In this document: piece after piece, positions 41,736 through 53,286 of the stretch
How positions within the stretch are numbered: position 1 is the first letter of the stretch
How the letters are laid out: each line of letters opens with the position of its first letter
Assembly: GCA_900319405.1 (NCBI GenBank)
Contig: ONOH01000011.1
Span: 34,612-98,611, forward strand
Reading direction: 5' to 3'
Source: an uncultured Bacteroidales bacterium
Lineage (GTDB): Bacteria > Bacteroidota > Bacteroidia > Bacteroidales > UBA932
DNA: 64,000 nucleotides
Position numbers and translations under genes: made by a program
The notes under the pieces: model-generated
The model's database searches: none
What the model was told of the DNA's origin: nothing
The model's input: only the letters and a program-made list of their open reading frames with translations

Positions 41736-44288
41736 ATGGATATCAACGAAGAGAAGATTATTCCCGAAGAAGAAGGTCTGGTGGGCTCCGGCTACATTGA
41801 GCAGGTAGAAATAGACCACGAAATGCGCACGGCATACATCGACTATTCGATGTCCGTGATTGTTTCCCGTGCCCTTCCGGATGCCCGGGACGGACTCAAG
41901 CCCGTCCAGCGCCGCGTCCTGTTCGGCATGGACAATATGGGACTTAGTTACAGCGGCCAGACCAAGAAGAGTGCCCGTATCGTGGGAGAGGTGATGGGTA
42001 AGTTCCACCCCCACGGAGATTCCAGCGTTTATGATGCCATGGTGCGCCTGGGCCAGGAATGGAACCAGCGTTATCCGATGGTCAAGGGCCAGGGCAATTT
42101 CGGCTCCGTGGACGGGGATTCCCCCGCAGCCATGCGTTACACGGAGGCCAAGCTTCAGAAGATGGCCGAGGATGTCCTTGGAGATATGGACAAGGACACC
42201 GTGGATATGACCCTCAACTTCGACGATACCCTGGAAGAACCCACCGTTCTCCCCACCAAGGCTCCCTTGCTGTTGCTGAACGGGGCTTCCGGCATCGCTG
42301 TGGGTATGGCCACCAATATGGCTCCCCACAACCTGGGGGAATGTTGTGATGCCATATGCGCCTATATCGACAATCCGGATATTACCACCGACGAGCTGAT
42401 GCAGCACATCAAGGGTCCGGACTTCCCTACGGGCGGCATCGTGATGGGCCGCACCGGCATCAGGGAAGCCTATGAAACCGGCCGCGGCCGCGTGGTGATC
42501 CGCTCCAAGACGGAAATCGAAGTGGACGAGCACGGGAGGGAAACCATCGTGGTGACGGAAATCCCGTATATGGTGAACAAGCGGGAAATGATAGAGAAGA
42601 TTGCCCAGTTGGCCGAGGACAAGAAGGTGGAGGGCATCTCCTATATCAACGATGAAAGCGCCCGCGGGGAAACCCGCGTGGTCATCCGCCTCAAGCAGGG
42701 AACCAATTCCGGCGTGGTGCTCAATATGCTGTTCAAATACAGCCCCCTCCAGAGCAGCTTCTCTTTCAATAACGTGGCCCTGGTGAAGGGGCGTCCCCGC
42801 ACCCTCAGCCTCAAGGAAATCATCGGCGAATTCGTGGAATTCCGTCACGAGGTAGTGGTGCGCCGCACCCGCTTCGAGCTGGATAAAGCCCAGAAGCGCG
42901 CCCATATCCTGGAAGGTCTCCTGAAGGCGATGGACCTCATCGACGAGATTGTCCACATCATCCGCTACGAGGCCAAGAGCATCGACGAAGCCCGTCAGAT
43001 GCTGGTAGACCGTTACCAGTTTACGGACGTACAGGCTGCCGCCATCGTGGAAATGCGCCTGCGTCAGCTGGTCGGCCTGGAGCGCGAGAAACTCCAGAAC
43101 GAGTACGAAGAACTCCTGGCCTTCATCGAGCGCTGCAACATCATCCTGGGCTCCGTGGAAGAGCAGTTCAAGGTGGTGAAGGCGGAAACGATGGAATTGA
43201 AGGATCGCTATGGAGACTCCCGCCGTACCGAGATCACCCTTGCCGAAGACGAATTCAATCCCGAAGATTTCTATGCCGACGAAGACCAGGTCATCACCAT
43301 TTCCCACCTGGGCTACATCAAGCGCACCCCCCTCACCGAGTTCCGCACCCAGAACCGCGGCGGCGTGGGAATGAAGGGCAGCGCCACCCGTGACGAAGAC
43401 TTCATCGAGCACATCTATATCGCCAACACCCACAGCACGATGCTCCTGTTCACCCAGAAGGGCAAGTGCTATTGGCTCAAGGTGTACGAAATTCCGGAAG
43501 GCAACCGCACTTCCAAAGGCCGCGCCATCCAGAACATCCTGATGATAGATCCCGACGACAGTGTCCGCGCATACCTCAACGTGAAAACGCTCAAGGACGA
43601 GGATTTCATCAACAACAACTACATTATGATGGTTACGCGGAATGGCGTGGTGAAGAAGACTTCCCTGGAAGCCTATTCCCGTCCCCGCACCAACGGCGTC
43701 AATGCCATCAACATCCGCGAAGACGACGAACTCCTGGAAGCCATCCTCACCAACGGCCGCTGCATCATTATGATTGCCGCCAAGGGAGGCCGCTGCGTCC
43801 GCTTCGACGAAACGGAGGCCCGTGCGATGGGCAGAACGTCCACCGGCGTCCGTGGCATCAATCTTGATAAGGATGATTATGTGGTCGGCGTCGTGTGCCA
43901 GGATCCCCAGGCCGAAGACGCAGCGAAGCACCAGGTGCTGGCCGTCTCCGAAAATGGCTACGGCAAACGCTCAGACCCGATGGACTACCGTCAGACCGCC
44001 AGGGGTGCCAAGGGTGTCAGAACCCTCAACATCACTGAAAAAACCGGCCATCTGGTGGCTATCAAGAACGTCACCGATGAAGACGATCTGATGATCATCT
44101 GCCGCAGTGGAATGACCATCCGAATGCCTGTCAACACCATCCGTGTTGCCGGACGTGCCACCCAGGGCGTCAAGCTCATCAACATCCGGGAGAAAGATGC
44201 CATCGCAGCCATCTCCGTCGTCGCCCACAGCGAAGAAGAGGAAAGCCAGGCCGCCGAAGGAAGCGAAATCCCAGTCACTGAAGAATAA
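41736..44288 (+). CDS. gyrA: DNA gyrase subunit A
   Basis: The 850-aa subunit has the breakage-reunion domain ([21 protein letters not shown], catalytic Tyr in the AMRYTEAKL region) and C-terminal beta-pinwheel blades ([27 protein letters not shown]). The quinolone-resistance region reads [12 protein letters not shown], keeping Ser at the E. coli 83 position and Asp at 87, so target-based quinolone resistance is not indicated. It introduces negative supercoils together with GyrB. Confidence 0.95.
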   Translation: MDINEEKIIPEEEGLVGSGYIEQVEIDHEMRTAYIDYSMSVIVSRALPDARDGLKPVQRRVLFGMDNMGLSYSGQTKKSARIVGEVMGKFHPHGDSSVYDAMVRLGQEWNQRYPMVKGQGNFGSVDGDSPAAMRYTEAKLQKMAEDVLGDMDKDTVDMTLNFDDTLEEPTVLPTKAPLLLLNGASGIAVGMATNMAPHNLGECCDAICAYIDNPDITTDELMQHIKGPDFPTGGIVMGRTGIREAYETGRGRVVIRSKTEIEVDEHGRETIVVTEIPYMVNKREMIEKIAQLAEDKKVEGISYINDESARGETRVVIRLKQGTNSGVVLNMLFKYSPLQSSFSFNNVALVKGRPRTLSLKEIIGEFVEFRHEVVVRRTRFELDKAQKRAHILEGLLKAMDLIDEIVHIIRYEAKSIDEARQMLVDRYQFTDVQAAAIVEMRLRQLVGLEREKLQNEYEELLAFIERCNIILGSVEEQFKVVKAETMELKDRYGDSRRTEITLAEDEFNPEDFYADEDQVITISHLGYIKRTPLTEFRTQNRGGVGMKGSATRDEDFIEHIYIANTHSTMLLFTQKGKCYWLKVYEIPEGNRTSKGRAIQNILMIDPDDSVRAYLNVKTLKDEDFINNNYIMMVTRNGVVKKTSLEAYSRPRTNGVNAINIREDDELLEAILTNGRCIIMIAAKGGRCVRFDETEARAMGRTSTGVRGINLDKDDYVVGVVCQDPQAEDAAKHQVLAVSENGYGKRSDPMDYRQTARGAKGVRTLNITEKTGHLVAIKNVTDEDDLMIICRSGMTIRMPVNTIRVAGRATQGVKLINIREKDAIAAISVVAHSEEEESQAAEGSEIPVTEE

Positions 44289-44309
44289 TTATCTAACCCA
44301 ATTAATAGT

Positions 44310-45611
44310 ATGAAAAAGCTGTTTTTCACCCTCGCGCTCGTCTGCTCCCTGCAGTTTGCGTTTGCTCAGAAGCCCGATGCCGAAATGCAGAAGGCCGTAG
44401 ACAAGGCCCTTTCCGCCGCCCAGGATGCCAAGAAGGCCACCAAGGCCAACACCTGGATGAACCTGGCAAAGGCCTATTGGACCGCTTATAACAACCCCAT
44501 TGCCAACATTGCTCCCGGTCTGGACAAGAACACCTTCAAAATGATGAACAAGGAGCAGCCGGCTTCCATCTCCAATGTGACCATCGGCGGAGAAGAGTAC
44601 GAAAAGATGCAGCTCTCTCACGTGGATGTGTATTTCAATCAGGCAGGCATGCTGGCCATCGTGGACGTGACCAAGCCTTCAGTCCCCGGTGACCTTCTGG
44701 GAGAAGCCGCCAAAGCTTATGTGAAGGCGTTTGAACTGGGAGCCAAGGACAAGGATGTGGATCCCAAGCTCCAGGAAGTCGTGAATGCGTATTACAACGA
44801 CGCTTTCACCGCCTATTCCCTGGGTGATATGCCCAAGGCCAGCGACCTTTTCAAAGGCGCCGCCGACTGGTCCCTCACCGCTCCCTGCTCCGTCAGGAAC
44901 GACGATGCCGCCTACAACTGTGCCTTTACCGCCCTGGCTTCCAAAAATTACGACCGTGCCATCCAGTATTACAACAAGTGCCTGGAAAACGGATACACTT
45001 CCGATGGTAACATCTATGCCTCCCTGTCCGAATGTGCCCTGGCACAGGCCGACACCCTTTCCGCCAAGAACTATCTGGCAACCGGCCTGACCTCCTTTCC
45101 GGACAACGCTTCCATCCTGACCAACCTCATCAACCTGTACCTGCAGACCAATGAGGATCCCAAGAAGATTGTGGAGCTCCTGGACGAGGCCAAGAAGGCC
45201 ATGCCCGACAATCCTTCCCTCTACTATGTGGAAGGTAACATTCTGGCCGGTATCAAGGATTACGATGCGGCCCTGACTGCTTACAACGAGGCTTTGAAGA
45301 TTGAGCCCAAGTATGATATGGCTTATTATGGTATCGCCAATGTGGCTCTGAAGAAGGCAGAAGACCTCATCGCCGAGCGTGACGCGCTGGATGTGCGTGA
45401 GTGGAAAAAGTACGACGAGCTCAATGAGCAGGTGACCAAAATCTTCGAAGGCGCCATTGAGCCTTTCGAGAAGTGCTACGAAGTAAGTGCCAATCCCGAT
45501 GTGAAGGCCGCTGCCGCAGACTTCCTCAAGAGGCTGAACTTCCAGCTCCGTGGCGTGGATCCCAAGTACCAGGCCGCTTACGAAAAGTGGAATGAGATTG
45601 TAGCCCAGTAG
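44310..45611 (+). CDS. Secreted TPR-repeat protein
   Basis: The 433-aa product begins with a signal peptide (MKKLFFTLALVCSLQFAFA) and continues with several tetratricopeptide repeats, visible as ANTWMNLAKAYWTAY, YNDAFTAYSLGDMPKA, YDRAIQYYNKCLENG and YDAALTAYNEALKIEPKYD. TPR proteins act as periplasmic scaffolds. It starts 21 bases after gyrA with no clear promoter between, so may be co-transcribed. Confidence 0.85.
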   Translation: MKKLFFTLALVCSLQFAFAQKPDAEMQKAVDKALSAAQDAKKATKANTWMNLAKAYWTAYNNPIANIAPGLDKNTFKMMNKEQPASISNVTIGGEEYEKMQLSHVDVYFNQAGMLAIVDVTKPSVPGDLLGEAAKAYVKAFELGAKDKDVDPKLQEVVNAYYNDAFTAYSLGDMPKASDLFKGAADWSLTAPCSVRNDDAAYNCAFTALASKNYDRAIQYYNKCLENGYTSDGNIYASLSECALAQADTLSAKNYLATGLTSFPDNASILTNLINLYLQTNEDPKKIVELLDEAKKAMPDNPSLYYVEGNILAGIKDYDAALTAYNEALKIEPKYDMAYYGIANVALKKAEDLIAERDALDVREWKKYDELNEQVTKIFEGAIEPFEKCYEVSANPDVKAAAADFLKRLNFQLRGVDPKYQAAYEKWNEIVAQ

Positions 45612-45634
45612 GCTTCGATAATTCTTAAAAATGA

Positions 45635-46576
45635 TCAGCCTTCGGCCTCCCGGTCGAAGGCTTTTACTATTTTGGTGACAAGGGGATGGCGGACAATGTC
45701 CTGGTTGGTGAAGCGGATGGTGGCGATGCCCTTGATGCCTTCCAGCAGGTGGATGCCGGCGATGAGGCCGCTGTCTTCCCGGCGGGGAAGGTCTATCTGG
45801 GTAGCGTCTCCCGTAACGATGAATTTGGCGCTGGGCCCCATACGGGTGAGGAACATTTTAAGCTGTCCCAGGTTGGTGTTCTGGGCTTCGTCCAGGATGA
45901 CGCAGGCCCGGTCCAGGGTACGGCCGCGCATATAGGCGAGGGGGGCGATCTGGATGGTGCCGTCGGCCATGAATTCCTGCAGTTTGCGGGCAGGAATCAT
46001 ATCCGAGAGAGCGTCGTAGAGGGGCTGCAGATACGGGTCCAGTTTTTCCTTGAGGTCTCCCGGCAGGAAGCCCAGGCGTTCTCCGGCCTCTACGGCGGGG
46101 CGGGTGAGGATGATGCGTTTGATTTCCCGGTTCTTCAAGGCACGCACCGCCAGGGCGATGGCCATATACGTCTTTCCGGTTCCGGCAGGGCCGATGGCGA
46201 AAATCAGGTCGTGGTCGAAATAGGCTTTTACGAGCTCCTGCTGAGTTTTGTTGCGGGCACGGATGGGCTTTCCGTCGGTGCCGTGGACGATGACGGCGTC
46301 TCCCGTGAGGGCGAAGTGTCCGTTGCCGCCTCCGGTGAAGAGGTCTTCCACGTCGTAAACGGTGAGATTCATCTTGTGCTGGCGCCTTTCCACCAGTTCT
46401 GCAAAACGGATATTGAATTCGGCGATGTCGCTTTCCCGGCCTTCCAGGATGAGCTCGTTTCCGCGGGCCACTACTTTAAGGTGGGGGAAATAGGTGCAGA
46501 ATTCGGTCAATATCTTGTTGCCGACACCGTAAATCTCAATGGGGTCGATGGCTTCCAGCCGGATCGTTTTCTTCAT
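45635..46576 (-). CDS. phoH: PhoH-family ATPase
   Basis: The 313-aa product has an N-terminal KH-like region and a P-loop ATPase: GPAGTGKTYMAIALAV (Walker A, about residue 135), VILDEAQNTNLGQLKMFLTRMG (Walker B) and KFIVTGDATQIDLP. PhoH proteins are linked to RNA processing and ribosome maturation, often with YbeY. A -7 box (46584-46591) precedes it. Confidence 0.9.
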   Translation of the reverse strand: MKKTIRLEAIDPIEIYGVGNKILTEFCTYFPHLKVVARGNELILEGRESDIAEFNIRFAELVERRQHKMNLTVYDVEDLFTGGGNGHFALTGDAVIVHGTDGKPIRARNKTQQELVKAYFDHDLIFAIGPAGTGKTYMAIALAVRALKNREIKRIILTRPAVEAGERLGFLPGDLKEKLDPYLQPLYDALSDMIPARKLQEFMADGTIQIAPLAYMRGRTLDRACVILDEAQNTNLGQLKMFLTRMGPSAKFIVTGDATQIDLPRREDSGLIAGIHLLEGIKGIATIRFTNQDIVRHPLVTKIVKAFDREAEG

Positions 46577-46583
46577 ACAGGTA

Positions 46584-46591
46584 CAAATATA
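46584..46591 (-). promoter_or_regulatory. -7 promoter box for phoH
   Basis: TATATTTG on the minus strand at 46591-46584 matches TAnnTTTG, 8 bases from ATG 46576. Confidence 0.6.
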
Positions 46592-46632
46592 GTTTATATT
46601 TTTGTAAAAATGATTAATTTTGCAGAATAAGG

Positions 46633-46666
46633 AGATTCTTCGCCCCTTTAGGGGCTCAGAATGTCA
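46633..46666 (-). repeat. Dispersed REP-like repeat with central hairpin
   Basis: On the minus strand this reads TGACATTCTGAGC, then a CCCC/GGGG hairpin, then GCGAAGAATCT. The same ends occur at 55094-55119 and 58121-58165, and a related palindrome at 57470-57495. Such intergenic elements are widespread in Bacteroidota; this copy forms a GCCCC-TTTA-GGGGC stem. Confidence 0.7.
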
Positions 46667-46700
46667 GAGACTTGAAGGGGAATCTGAATAACTTACTGTT

Positions 46701-47231
46701 ATGAAAAGAAGTATCATACTAATGCTGGCAGTCTGCGTTGCCCTTCTTGAGGGCTGTGATTTTGTCAGGACCGTGGCCGGTCGTCCCACTGCGGCCAAGG
46801 TGGAGCAGTTAAGGATAGAGCAGTTGGCTGCGGAGGAGGCTCGCCGGCAGGCCCGGCTAGACTCGATGGCCCGCGTGGAAAAACAGATGGCCGATTCCCT
46901 GGCCGCCCTGGAAACCCGCTTGCTGGATTCCCTCTCACAGGCCAGGGGAACCATCCTGAATCCGGCCAAAATGGGAGGATTGTTCACCACCAAGCTGGAG
47001 GCCCGCTATTGCATCGTGGTGGGCGCCTTTCGTGGAAGGTATTATGCCGATCGCAAGCTGAAAGCCTGCAACGATGCGGGCTATACGGCCTCCATCGTCA
47101 GTTTCAGGAATGGACTGATGGCTGTGGCCGTCTGCCCCTCCAACGACCTTAGTGAAACTGTTAAAACCCTCAAGCAGTTGCGTGGAAAGGGAATCTGCCC
47201 TCCGGACAGCTGGATTCTCGTGAACAAATGA
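46701..47231 (+). CDS. SPOR-domain lipoprotein
   Basis: The 176-aa protein has a lipobox ending at Cys-19 (LLEGC), a helical coiled-coil-like stretch (residues 30-80, with Glu/Ala/Arg heptads) and a C-terminal SPOR-like domain: YCIVVGAFRGRYYADRKLKACNDAGYTASI. SPOR domains bind denuded peptidoglycan at division or envelope sites. Its stop overlaps the start of the M28-like gene by four bases. Confidence 0.8.
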   Translation: MKRSIILMLAVCVALLEGCDFVRTVAGRPTAAKVEQLRIEQLAAEEARRQARLDSMARVEKQMADSLAALETRLLDSLSQARGTILNPAKMGGLFTTKLEARYCIVVGAFRGRYYADRKLKACNDAGYTASIVSFRNGLMAVAVCPSNDLSETVKTLKQLRGKGICPPDSWILVNK

Positions 47232-48574
47232 TGAAACGCCTGCTGTCCTTTTTTGCCGCCCTCGGAGTGGCTCTCAGTCTCAATGCGCAGTTTCGCGCCC
47301 CTTTGGAAGACCTGGATGATTCTGAAACCGTCCGGGCCTTCAAGTCCCACGTGGCCTATTTGTCCGGCGCCCAGTTGGAAGGCCGCAAGGCCGGATCGGA
47401 AGGGGAGAAAATGGCGGCGGAGTACCTCAGCGAAAAACTGAAGGAATACGGAATCGACATCCTTTCCGCCGGAACGGAATTCAAAATCGCCCAGGGTGCC
47501 GACACCCTCACTTCCCGCAACGTAATCGGCTTTCTGGAAGGTTGGGACAAAAGCCTGAAAGACCGTTATATCGTGGTGGGCGCCCGGATGGACAACCTTG
47601 GAATGGACCGCTACACCGTGGACGGGGAAGTGGTGGACCGCATCTATTACGGGGCCAACGGCAACGCTTCCGGGATGGCTATGCTCCTGGAACTGGCTCA
47701 GAAACTCTCCTATGCCCGCACGCTCCTTCGCCGGAGCATCCTTTTCGTTGGCTTCGGCTCTTCCTGTGAATCGTTCGCCGGTTCCTGGTATTTTCTCAAC
47801 CGCGCCTTTGCCGCCGATGCCGACCGGATAGACGCGATGGTAAACCTGGATATGCTGGGTCTCACATCCAACGGATTCCAGGCCTACACCGCCTCCAACC
47901 CCGACCTCAACACCATCCTGCAGACCCTGCATGGAGAACTCCTTCCCATCCAGGCGCAGCCGGTTACCCAGGAACCTTATTCCGGGGACCATATTGTTTT
48001 CTACAGCAAGGAAATACCGTCTGTCCTCTTCTCAACGGGCCGTTATCCGGAGCACGGAACGGGCCGCGACACGTATTCCATCGTGGATTTCGACGGGATG
48101 GAGAGAGAACTGGAGTATATTTTCACCTATGTGCAACACCTGGCCAACGGGCAGCGCCCTCTTTTCCGCGGCCAGTCGGAAGGCAGAAAGGAAACCCCGG
48201 TGGGGACGTACGCCTACAGTGATGTGGACGTGAAACCGATGTTCCTGAACTCCCAAGACCCCCGCACTTTTATGGAGCGTTGGGTCTATCAATACCTCAA
48301 ATATCCCAAATATGCCGTGGACAACGGCATTCAGGGCACTGTCCTGGTAGATTTCGTCATTGACGAGAAGGGGCAGGTGCAGGAGGTGAAGCTGGCCCGG
48401 GGCGTGCATCAGTCACTGGACGAGGAAGCCCTCCGCGTGGTTTCCGCATCTCCCAAATGGCGGCCCGGCCGTCATCGCGGCAAGAAAACCCGGGTGGCGC
48501 TCACGGTGGCTGTGGAGTTCCGCCTCAGCAGAGATAAGGGCAAGTTCGGCATCAACGGAAAGACTATCAACTGA
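47228..48574 (+). CDS. Degenerate M28-like peptidase fused to a TonB C-terminal domain
   Basis: The 448-aa product has a signal peptide, an M28 aminopeptidase fold (about 35-310) and a TonB C-terminal domain (about 345-435: [20 protein letters not shown]). The zinc site is mostly lost: GARMDN replaces GAHxDH (His to Arg), GANGNASG replaces GADDNASG (bridging Asp to Gly), and SSCESFAGS replaces the EExGLxGS Glu pair. Only DMLG and a His in SGDHIVF remain. It is probably a binding protein rather than an enzyme. Translation is coupled to the SPOR lipoprotein gene. Confidence 0.8.
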   Translation: MMKRLLSFFAALGVALSLNAQFRAPLEDLDDSETVRAFKSHVAYLSGAQLEGRKAGSEGEKMAAEYLSEKLKEYGIDILSAGTEFKIAQGADTLTSRNVIGFLEGWDKSLKDRYIVVGARMDNLGMDRYTVDGEVVDRIYYGANGNASGMAMLLELAQKLSYARTLLRRSILFVGFGSSCESFAGSWYFLNRAFAADADRIDAMVNLDMLGLTSNGFQAYTASNPDLNTILQTLHGELLPIQAQPVTQEPYSGDHIVFYSKEIPSVLFSTGRYPEHGTGRDTYSIVDFDGMERELEYIFTYVQHLANGQRPLFRGQSEGRKETPVGTYAYSDVDVKPMFLNSQDPRTFMERWVYQYLKYPKYAVDNGIQGTVLVDFVIDEKGQVQEVKLARGVHQSLDEEALRVVSASPKWRPGRHRGKKTRVALTVAVEFRLSRDKGKFGINGKTIN

Positions 48575-48576
48575 AT

Positions 48577-51336
48577 ATGGACTACAACTTTTTAGAGATT
48601 GAGAAGAAATGGCAGCAGTGGTGGGCCCAGAACAAGACCTACCGTGCCGGTGAAGATTCGGATAAACCCAAATACTATGTGCTGGATATGTTCCCGTACC
48701 CCAGTGGTGCGGGCCTGCACGTGGGGCATCCGCTGGGGTACATCGCCAGCGACATCTATGCCCGCTACAAACGCCTGAAGGGATTCAACGTCCTTCATCC
48801 GATGGGATACGACGCCTTCGGCCTGCCGGCAGAGCAGTATGCCATCCAGACCGGCCAGCATCCGGAAAAGACCACCCACGAGAACGTGGCGCGTTACCGG
48901 CAGCAGCTGGACCGGATAGGTTTCTCCTTTGACTGGGACCGTGAATTCCGCACCTGCGATCCGGACTATTACAAGTGGACCCAGTGGGCCTTCCTGCAGA
49001 TGTTCGGCTCGTGGTACGACAGCAAGGCCGGGAAAGCCCGCCCCGTCGAGGAACTGGTGGCTGCCTTTGAAAGAGGGGGCAGCAGCGCCGTTGAGGCTGC
49101 CTGCAGCGAGGGTGCTGCTTTTACGGCCGAGGAGTGGAAAGCCTTCAGCGAGAAGGAAAAATCCGAGATCCTGATGCGTTACCGCATTGCCTATCAGGGA
49201 GAAAGCACCGTCAACTGGTGCCCGGCGCTGGGAACCGTCCTGGCCAATGACGAGGTGAAGGACGGCTACTCCGAGCGGGGTGGTCATCCGGTTTTCCAGA
49301 AGAAGATGACCCAGTGGCAGCTGAGGGTATCGGCCTATGCCGGCCGGCTGCTGGAAGGGCTCGACAGGCTGGATTGGACCGAGTCCCTCAAGGAAATGCA
49401 GCGCAACTGGATTGGCCGCAGCGAAGGCGCGGAAATGGTCTTCAAGGTAAGCTGTGACGGACAGGAGCACGAGGTGACCATCTTTACCACCCGGGCCGAC
49501 ACCATCTTCGGCGTCACCTTTATGGTTCTCGCCCCGGAGAGCGAGTGGGTGGAGTGCCTGACATCGGCCTCGCAGAAGGCGGAGGTGCAGGCCTATCTGG
49601 ACCAGGTGAAGAAGAAGACAGAGCGCGAGAGGATGGCCGGAAAGGCCGTCACGGGCGTTTTCACCGGCTCTTACGGCATCAACCCGCTCACCGGGGAGAA
49701 GGTGCCCGTCTGGATTTCGGAGTATGTCCTGGCCGGTTATGGAACCGGAGCCATCATGGCCGTTCCCGCCCACGACAGCCGTGACTATGCCTTTGCCAGG
49801 AAATTCGGTCTTCCCATCATCCCCCTTATCGAAGGGGCCGATGTGAGCGAAGAGAGCCTGGACGCCAAGGATGGCATTATGTGCAACAGCGATTTCCTCA
49901 ACGGACTCAGCGTGAAGGAGGCCATCCCTGCTGCCATCGACTATGTCGAGGCTCACGGCCTGGGACGACGGAAGGTGAATTACCGTATCCGTGACGCGAT
50001 TTTCTCCCGTCAGCGTTATTGGGGAGAACCTTTCCCCATCTATTACAAGGACGGTATCGCCACGCCGCTTCCCTTGGAGGAACTTCCCCTTACCCTGCCG
50101 GAGATCGACGAGTACAAGCCCACGGAAGACGGGCAGCCGCCGCTGGCCCGCGCCAAGGACTGGACCTACAAGGGATATCCGCTGGAAACCAGTACGATGC
50201 CCGGTTTTGCCGGCTCCAGCGCCTACTACCTGCGCTATATGGACCCGAACAATGAAAATGAACTGGTTTCTCGCAAGGCCGACGGGTACTGGCGCAATGT
50301 GGACCTGTACATCGGCGGCACCGAACACGCTACGGGACACCTGATTTACAGTCGTTTCTGGAACAAGTTTCTCTTCGACCTGGGCTATATCTGTGAGGAA
50401 GAACCTTTCTGCAAGCTCATCAACCAGGGAATGATCCAGGGACGCTCCAATTTCGTGTATATGATTCCCGGCACCAACCGCTTCGTATCGGCCGGTCTCA
50501 AGGACCAGTACGAGACCATCCCGGTGCACGTGGACGTGAATATCGTGTACAACGACCGCCTGGACATCGAAGCTTTCCGCGCTTGGCGTCCGGACTACAA
50601 GGAGGCCGAGTTCGTGCTGGAAGACGGAGAGTACATCTGCGGCTGGGCCATCGAAAAGATGTCCAAGAGTATGTACAACGTGGTGAATCCGGACAGAATC
50701 TGTGACACCTACGGGGCCGATACCCTCCGTCTCTACGAGATGTTCCTGGGCCCCATCGAACAGGCCAAGCCTTGGGACACCAAGGGCATCGACGGGGTGA
50801 ACCGTTTCCTGAAAAAGTTCTGGCGCCTGTTCTGGGACCGCGAAAAATGGCTCGTGACGGACGAGGAACCCACCCCCGACGAGCTGAAGGCCCTCCATAA
50901 GCTCATCGGCAAGGCGCAGGATGATATCGAGCATTTCTCGTACAATACCGCCATTTCGGCCTTTATGATCGCCCTGAACGAGCTGGGCGCCTGCTCCAAG
51001 CGCGCCATCCTGGAGCCACTGACGGTGCTGTTGTCACCCTTTGCCCCGCATATTGCCGAGGAACTCTGGCATCAGTTGGGGCACGAGGATTCCGTGGTCT
51101 ATGCCGCCTTCCCGGAGTATAGGAGCGAACTGGCTGCTGAGAACCTGGTGAAATATCCGGTCTCCTTCAACGGAAAAACCCGTTTCTTCGTGGAGGCCCA
51201 GGCTTCGGACACCCCTGCCCAGGTGGAGGCTGCCATCCGTTCCCACGAGAAAACGCCTCAGTATGTGGGAGATATGAGCATTGCCAAAGTGATTGTCGTT
51301 CCCGGCCGCATTGTGAATGTGGTCCTGAAAAAATAG
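48577..51336 (+). CDS. leuS: Leucyl-tRNA synthetase
   Basis: The 919-aa class I synthetase has [17 protein letters not shown] (HIGH signature, about 45), the CP1 editing domain ([25 protein letters not shown], about 285-410) and [10 protein letters not shown] (KMSKS, about 695), followed by the anticodon-binding end. Length is typical. It lies 2 bases after the M28-like gene. Confidence 0.96.
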   Translation: MDYNFLEIEKKWQQWWAQNKTYRAGEDSDKPKYYVLDMFPYPSGAGLHVGHPLGYIASDIYARYKRLKGFNVLHPMGYDAFGLPAEQYAIQTGQHPEKTTHENVARYRQQLDRIGFSFDWDREFRTCDPDYYKWTQWAFLQMFGSWYDSKAGKARPVEELVAAFERGGSSAVEAACSEGAAFTAEEWKAFSEKEKSEILMRYRIAYQGESTVNWCPALGTVLANDEVKDGYSERGGHPVFQKKMTQWQLRVSAYAGRLLEGLDRLDWTESLKEMQRNWIGRSEGAEMVFKVSCDGQEHEVTIFTTRADTIFGVTFMVLAPESEWVECLTSASQKAEVQAYLDQVKKKTERERMAGKAVTGVFTGSYGINPLTGEKVPVWISEYVLAGYGTGAIMAVPAHDSRDYAFARKFGLPIIPLIEGADVSEESLDAKDGIMCNSDFLNGLSVKEAIPAAIDYVEAHGLGRRKVNYRIRDAIFSRQRYWGEPFPIYYKDGIATPLPLEELPLTLPEIDEYKPTEDGQPPLARAKDWTYKGYPLETSTMPGFAGSSAYYLRYMDPNNENELVSRKADGYWRNVDLYIGGTEHATGHLIYSRFWNKFLFDLGYICEEEPFCKLINQGMIQGRSNFVYMIPGTNRFVSAGLKDQYETIPVHVDVNIVYNDRLDIEAFRAWRPDYKEAEFVLEDGEYICGWAIEKMSKSMYNVVNPDRICDTYGADTLRLYEMFLGPIEQAKPWDTKGIDGVNRFLKKFWRLFWDREKWLVTDEEPTPDELKALHKLIGKAQDDIEHFSYNTAISAFMIALNELGACSKRAILEPLTVLLSPFAPHIAEELWHQLGHEDSVVYAAFPEYRSELAAENLVKYPVSFNGKTRFFVEAQASDTPAQVEAAIRSHEKTPQYVGDMSIAKVIVVPGRIVNVVLKK

Positions 51337-51339
51337 ATT

Positions 51340-52257
51340 ATGGACAAGAAAAAAATCCTCACCGGAATCTTCGACTACATTGTCATTACGATAGGCGTCA
51401 TCCTCTTCGTGATGGCCTGGCAGTCGTTCCTTCTTCCCAACAATATGATTGACGGTGGTCTCACCGGCGCATCGGCCCTGCTGGCTATGGTGACGGGCAT
51501 TTCGGTGGACATCTGGTACTTTGGCGTCAATGTGCTGCTCCTGGTCCTGGCGTGGTTTATTCTGGGACAGGGATTCGGCATCAAGACCATCTATGCCATC
51601 ATCGTCTCCACGGCTCTTTTCCGCCTGCTCGGAGACGAGAGCATGTCCTGGCTCTGGTCCGTTGAAGGGCAGGTGCTCTATGTGGGCGACGGCATTCTGG
51701 TTCCCATTATCGGCGGTCTGCTGGAGGCCGTGGGTTTGGCCCTGATCATTCTGCGTGGCGGTTCCACGGGCGGAACGGACATCCTCGCACTCATCGTGAA
51801 CAAGTTCTGGCCCATCTCCATCGGCCGGTTCTACTTGATGGCCGACTTTGTGGTCATTACCCTTCTGATTTTTGTTCCGGGCCACTGCTTCACTGATGTG
51901 GTGTACGGTTATATCACGATGGGTGTCTGCGCCTATGTACTGGACCTGATTATGCTGGGTAAGGATTCTGCCGTCCAGATCCTCATCTTCTCCGAACACC
52001 TCAAGGACATTGGAGATTACATCAACCGGGAAATGGGACGCGGAGTAACGGCGCTCAAGGCCGTGGGCTGGTACACGCAAGAAGACCGACAGGTGCTTCT
52101 GGTGATGCTGCGCAAAACCGAGATGCCGGAACTGGTGAGGGCCGTGAAAGAGAAGGATCCCAAGGCCTTTGTTACCGTGGTTCCAGCCAATAATGTCTTT
52201 GGCGAGGGCTTTGACGAAATGAAAACGGGTCTTTCCAAAAAGAAAAAGAAGAAATAG
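51340..52257 (+). CDS. YitT-family membrane protein (copy 1)
   Basis: The 305-aa product has five or six membrane segments and the YitT/DUF161 motif GGSTGGTDILALIV (about 140), with a DUF2179 C-terminal domain (about 210-290) ending in a Lys-rich tail. The function of the family is uncertain; transport is suspected. It lies 3 bases after leuS and 2 bases before a paralog. Confidence 0.85.
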   Translation: MDKKKILTGIFDYIVITIGVILFVMAWQSFLLPNNMIDGGLTGASALLAMVTGISVDIWYFGVNVLLLVLAWFILGQGFGIKTIYAIIVSTALFRLLGDESMSWLWSVEGQVLYVGDGILVPIIGGLLEAVGLALIILRGGSTGGTDILALIVNKFWPISIGRFYLMADFVVITLLIFVPGHCFTDVVYGYITMGVCAYVLDLIMLGKDSAVQILIFSEHLKDIGDYINREMGRGVTALKAVGWYTQEDRQVLLVMLRKTEMPELVRAVKEKDPKAFVTVVPANNVFGEGFDEMKTGLSKKKKKK

Positions 52258-52259
52258 TT

Positions 52260-53237
52260 ATGTCCATCCTGAAAAAAACCGTATTTACCCACATCAAGGA
52301 GTGGCTTCTGGTTACCCTGGGTATCCTCATCTATGTTACGGGCTGGTGTATCTTCTTGATGCCCAATAACTTGATTGGCGGCGGCGTGTCGGGTATCAGC
52401 TCGATGATTCAGTACGCCACGGGGGGCTCCATCCAGATGGGTTACAGTTATTTTGTCCTGAATGCCATTCTGGTGGGAGTTGCTATGCTCGTTTTGGGAA
52501 TGGGCTTCGGCGCCAAGACCATTTATGCCATTGTCCTGGCTTCCGTGGCCCTGCGTTTCCTGCCCGACTTGATTCCCGTTACCATCATCAAAACCCTGGC
52601 CATCGACAATGGAAAGCTGCTGAGCGTACTGATGGGCGGCCTGATGGCCGGCATCGGCATCGGGATGAGCATCTCCAACGGCGGATCCACGGGCGGAACG
52701 GACATCGTAGCCCTGATATATACCAAATACCACAACGTGTCTCCGGGAAAGGTGATTCTGGTGCTGGATTTCATCATAATCGGCTCTTCGCTGTTGATTC
52801 CTTCCTTCGTGAACCAACTGGATCCCGCCACGGGCCTTCCTGTCTTGGATGCCGCCGGCAATCCGGTCACTTTCAAGATGCCCTTTGCAGAAAAAATCAC
52901 TACGGTCCTGTACGGTCTCATACTGGTGACGGTGAACAGCTATGTGCTGGATATGTACATTTCCGGTTCCCAGCAGAGTGTACAACTGTTTATCCTCTCC
53001 AAAGAGTATGAAAAGATTGCCGATGCCATCACCAACGAGATGAACCGCGGAGTCACCGTCCTCGATGGAAAGGGCTGGTTCTCCAAGCAGGATACCAAGG
53101 TCCTGATGGTCCTGACCCGGAAGACAGACCTCAACCTGATGCTTCGTTATATCAAGCAGATAGATTCAACGGCATTCCTTTCCGTCAGTTCCGTGAACGG
53201 CGTTTATGGAAAGGGATTCGATACCATCAAGAAATAG
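52260..53237 (+). CDS. YitT-family membrane protein (copy 2)
   Basis: The 325-aa paralog repeats the same layout: GGSTGGTDIVALIYTKYH, a TM core and a DUF2179 end (GVTVLDGKGWFSKQDTKVLM). A short insertion (about 185-210, VNQLDPATGLPVLDAAGNP) is unlike copy 1. Tandem duplication within an operon suggests paired or heteromeric transport. Confidence 0.85.
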   Translation: MSILKKTVFTHIKEWLLVTLGILIYVTGWCIFLMPNNLIGGGVSGISSMIQYATGGSIQMGYSYFVLNAILVGVAMLVLGMGFGAKTIYAIVLASVALRFLPDLIPVTIIKTLAIDNGKLLSVLMGGLMAGIGIGMSISNGGSTGGTDIVALIYTKYHNVSPGKVILVLDFIIIGSSLLIPSFVNQLDPATGLPVLDAAGNPVTFKMPFAEKITTVLYGLILVTVNSYVLDMYISGSQQSVQLFILSKEYEKIADAITNEMNRGVTVLDGKGWFSKQDTKVLMVLTRKTDLNLMLRYIKQIDSTAFLSVSSVNGVYGKGFDTIKK

Positions 53238-53286
53238 TTCATTGACATAGAGGAGAACGTGACCACCCGGCCCGCTTCACAAAAAA

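Noticed and set aside
41700-43931. Long minus-strand frame opposite gyrA
   Set aside because: gyrA is unmistakable on the plus strand; the antisense product has no motif.
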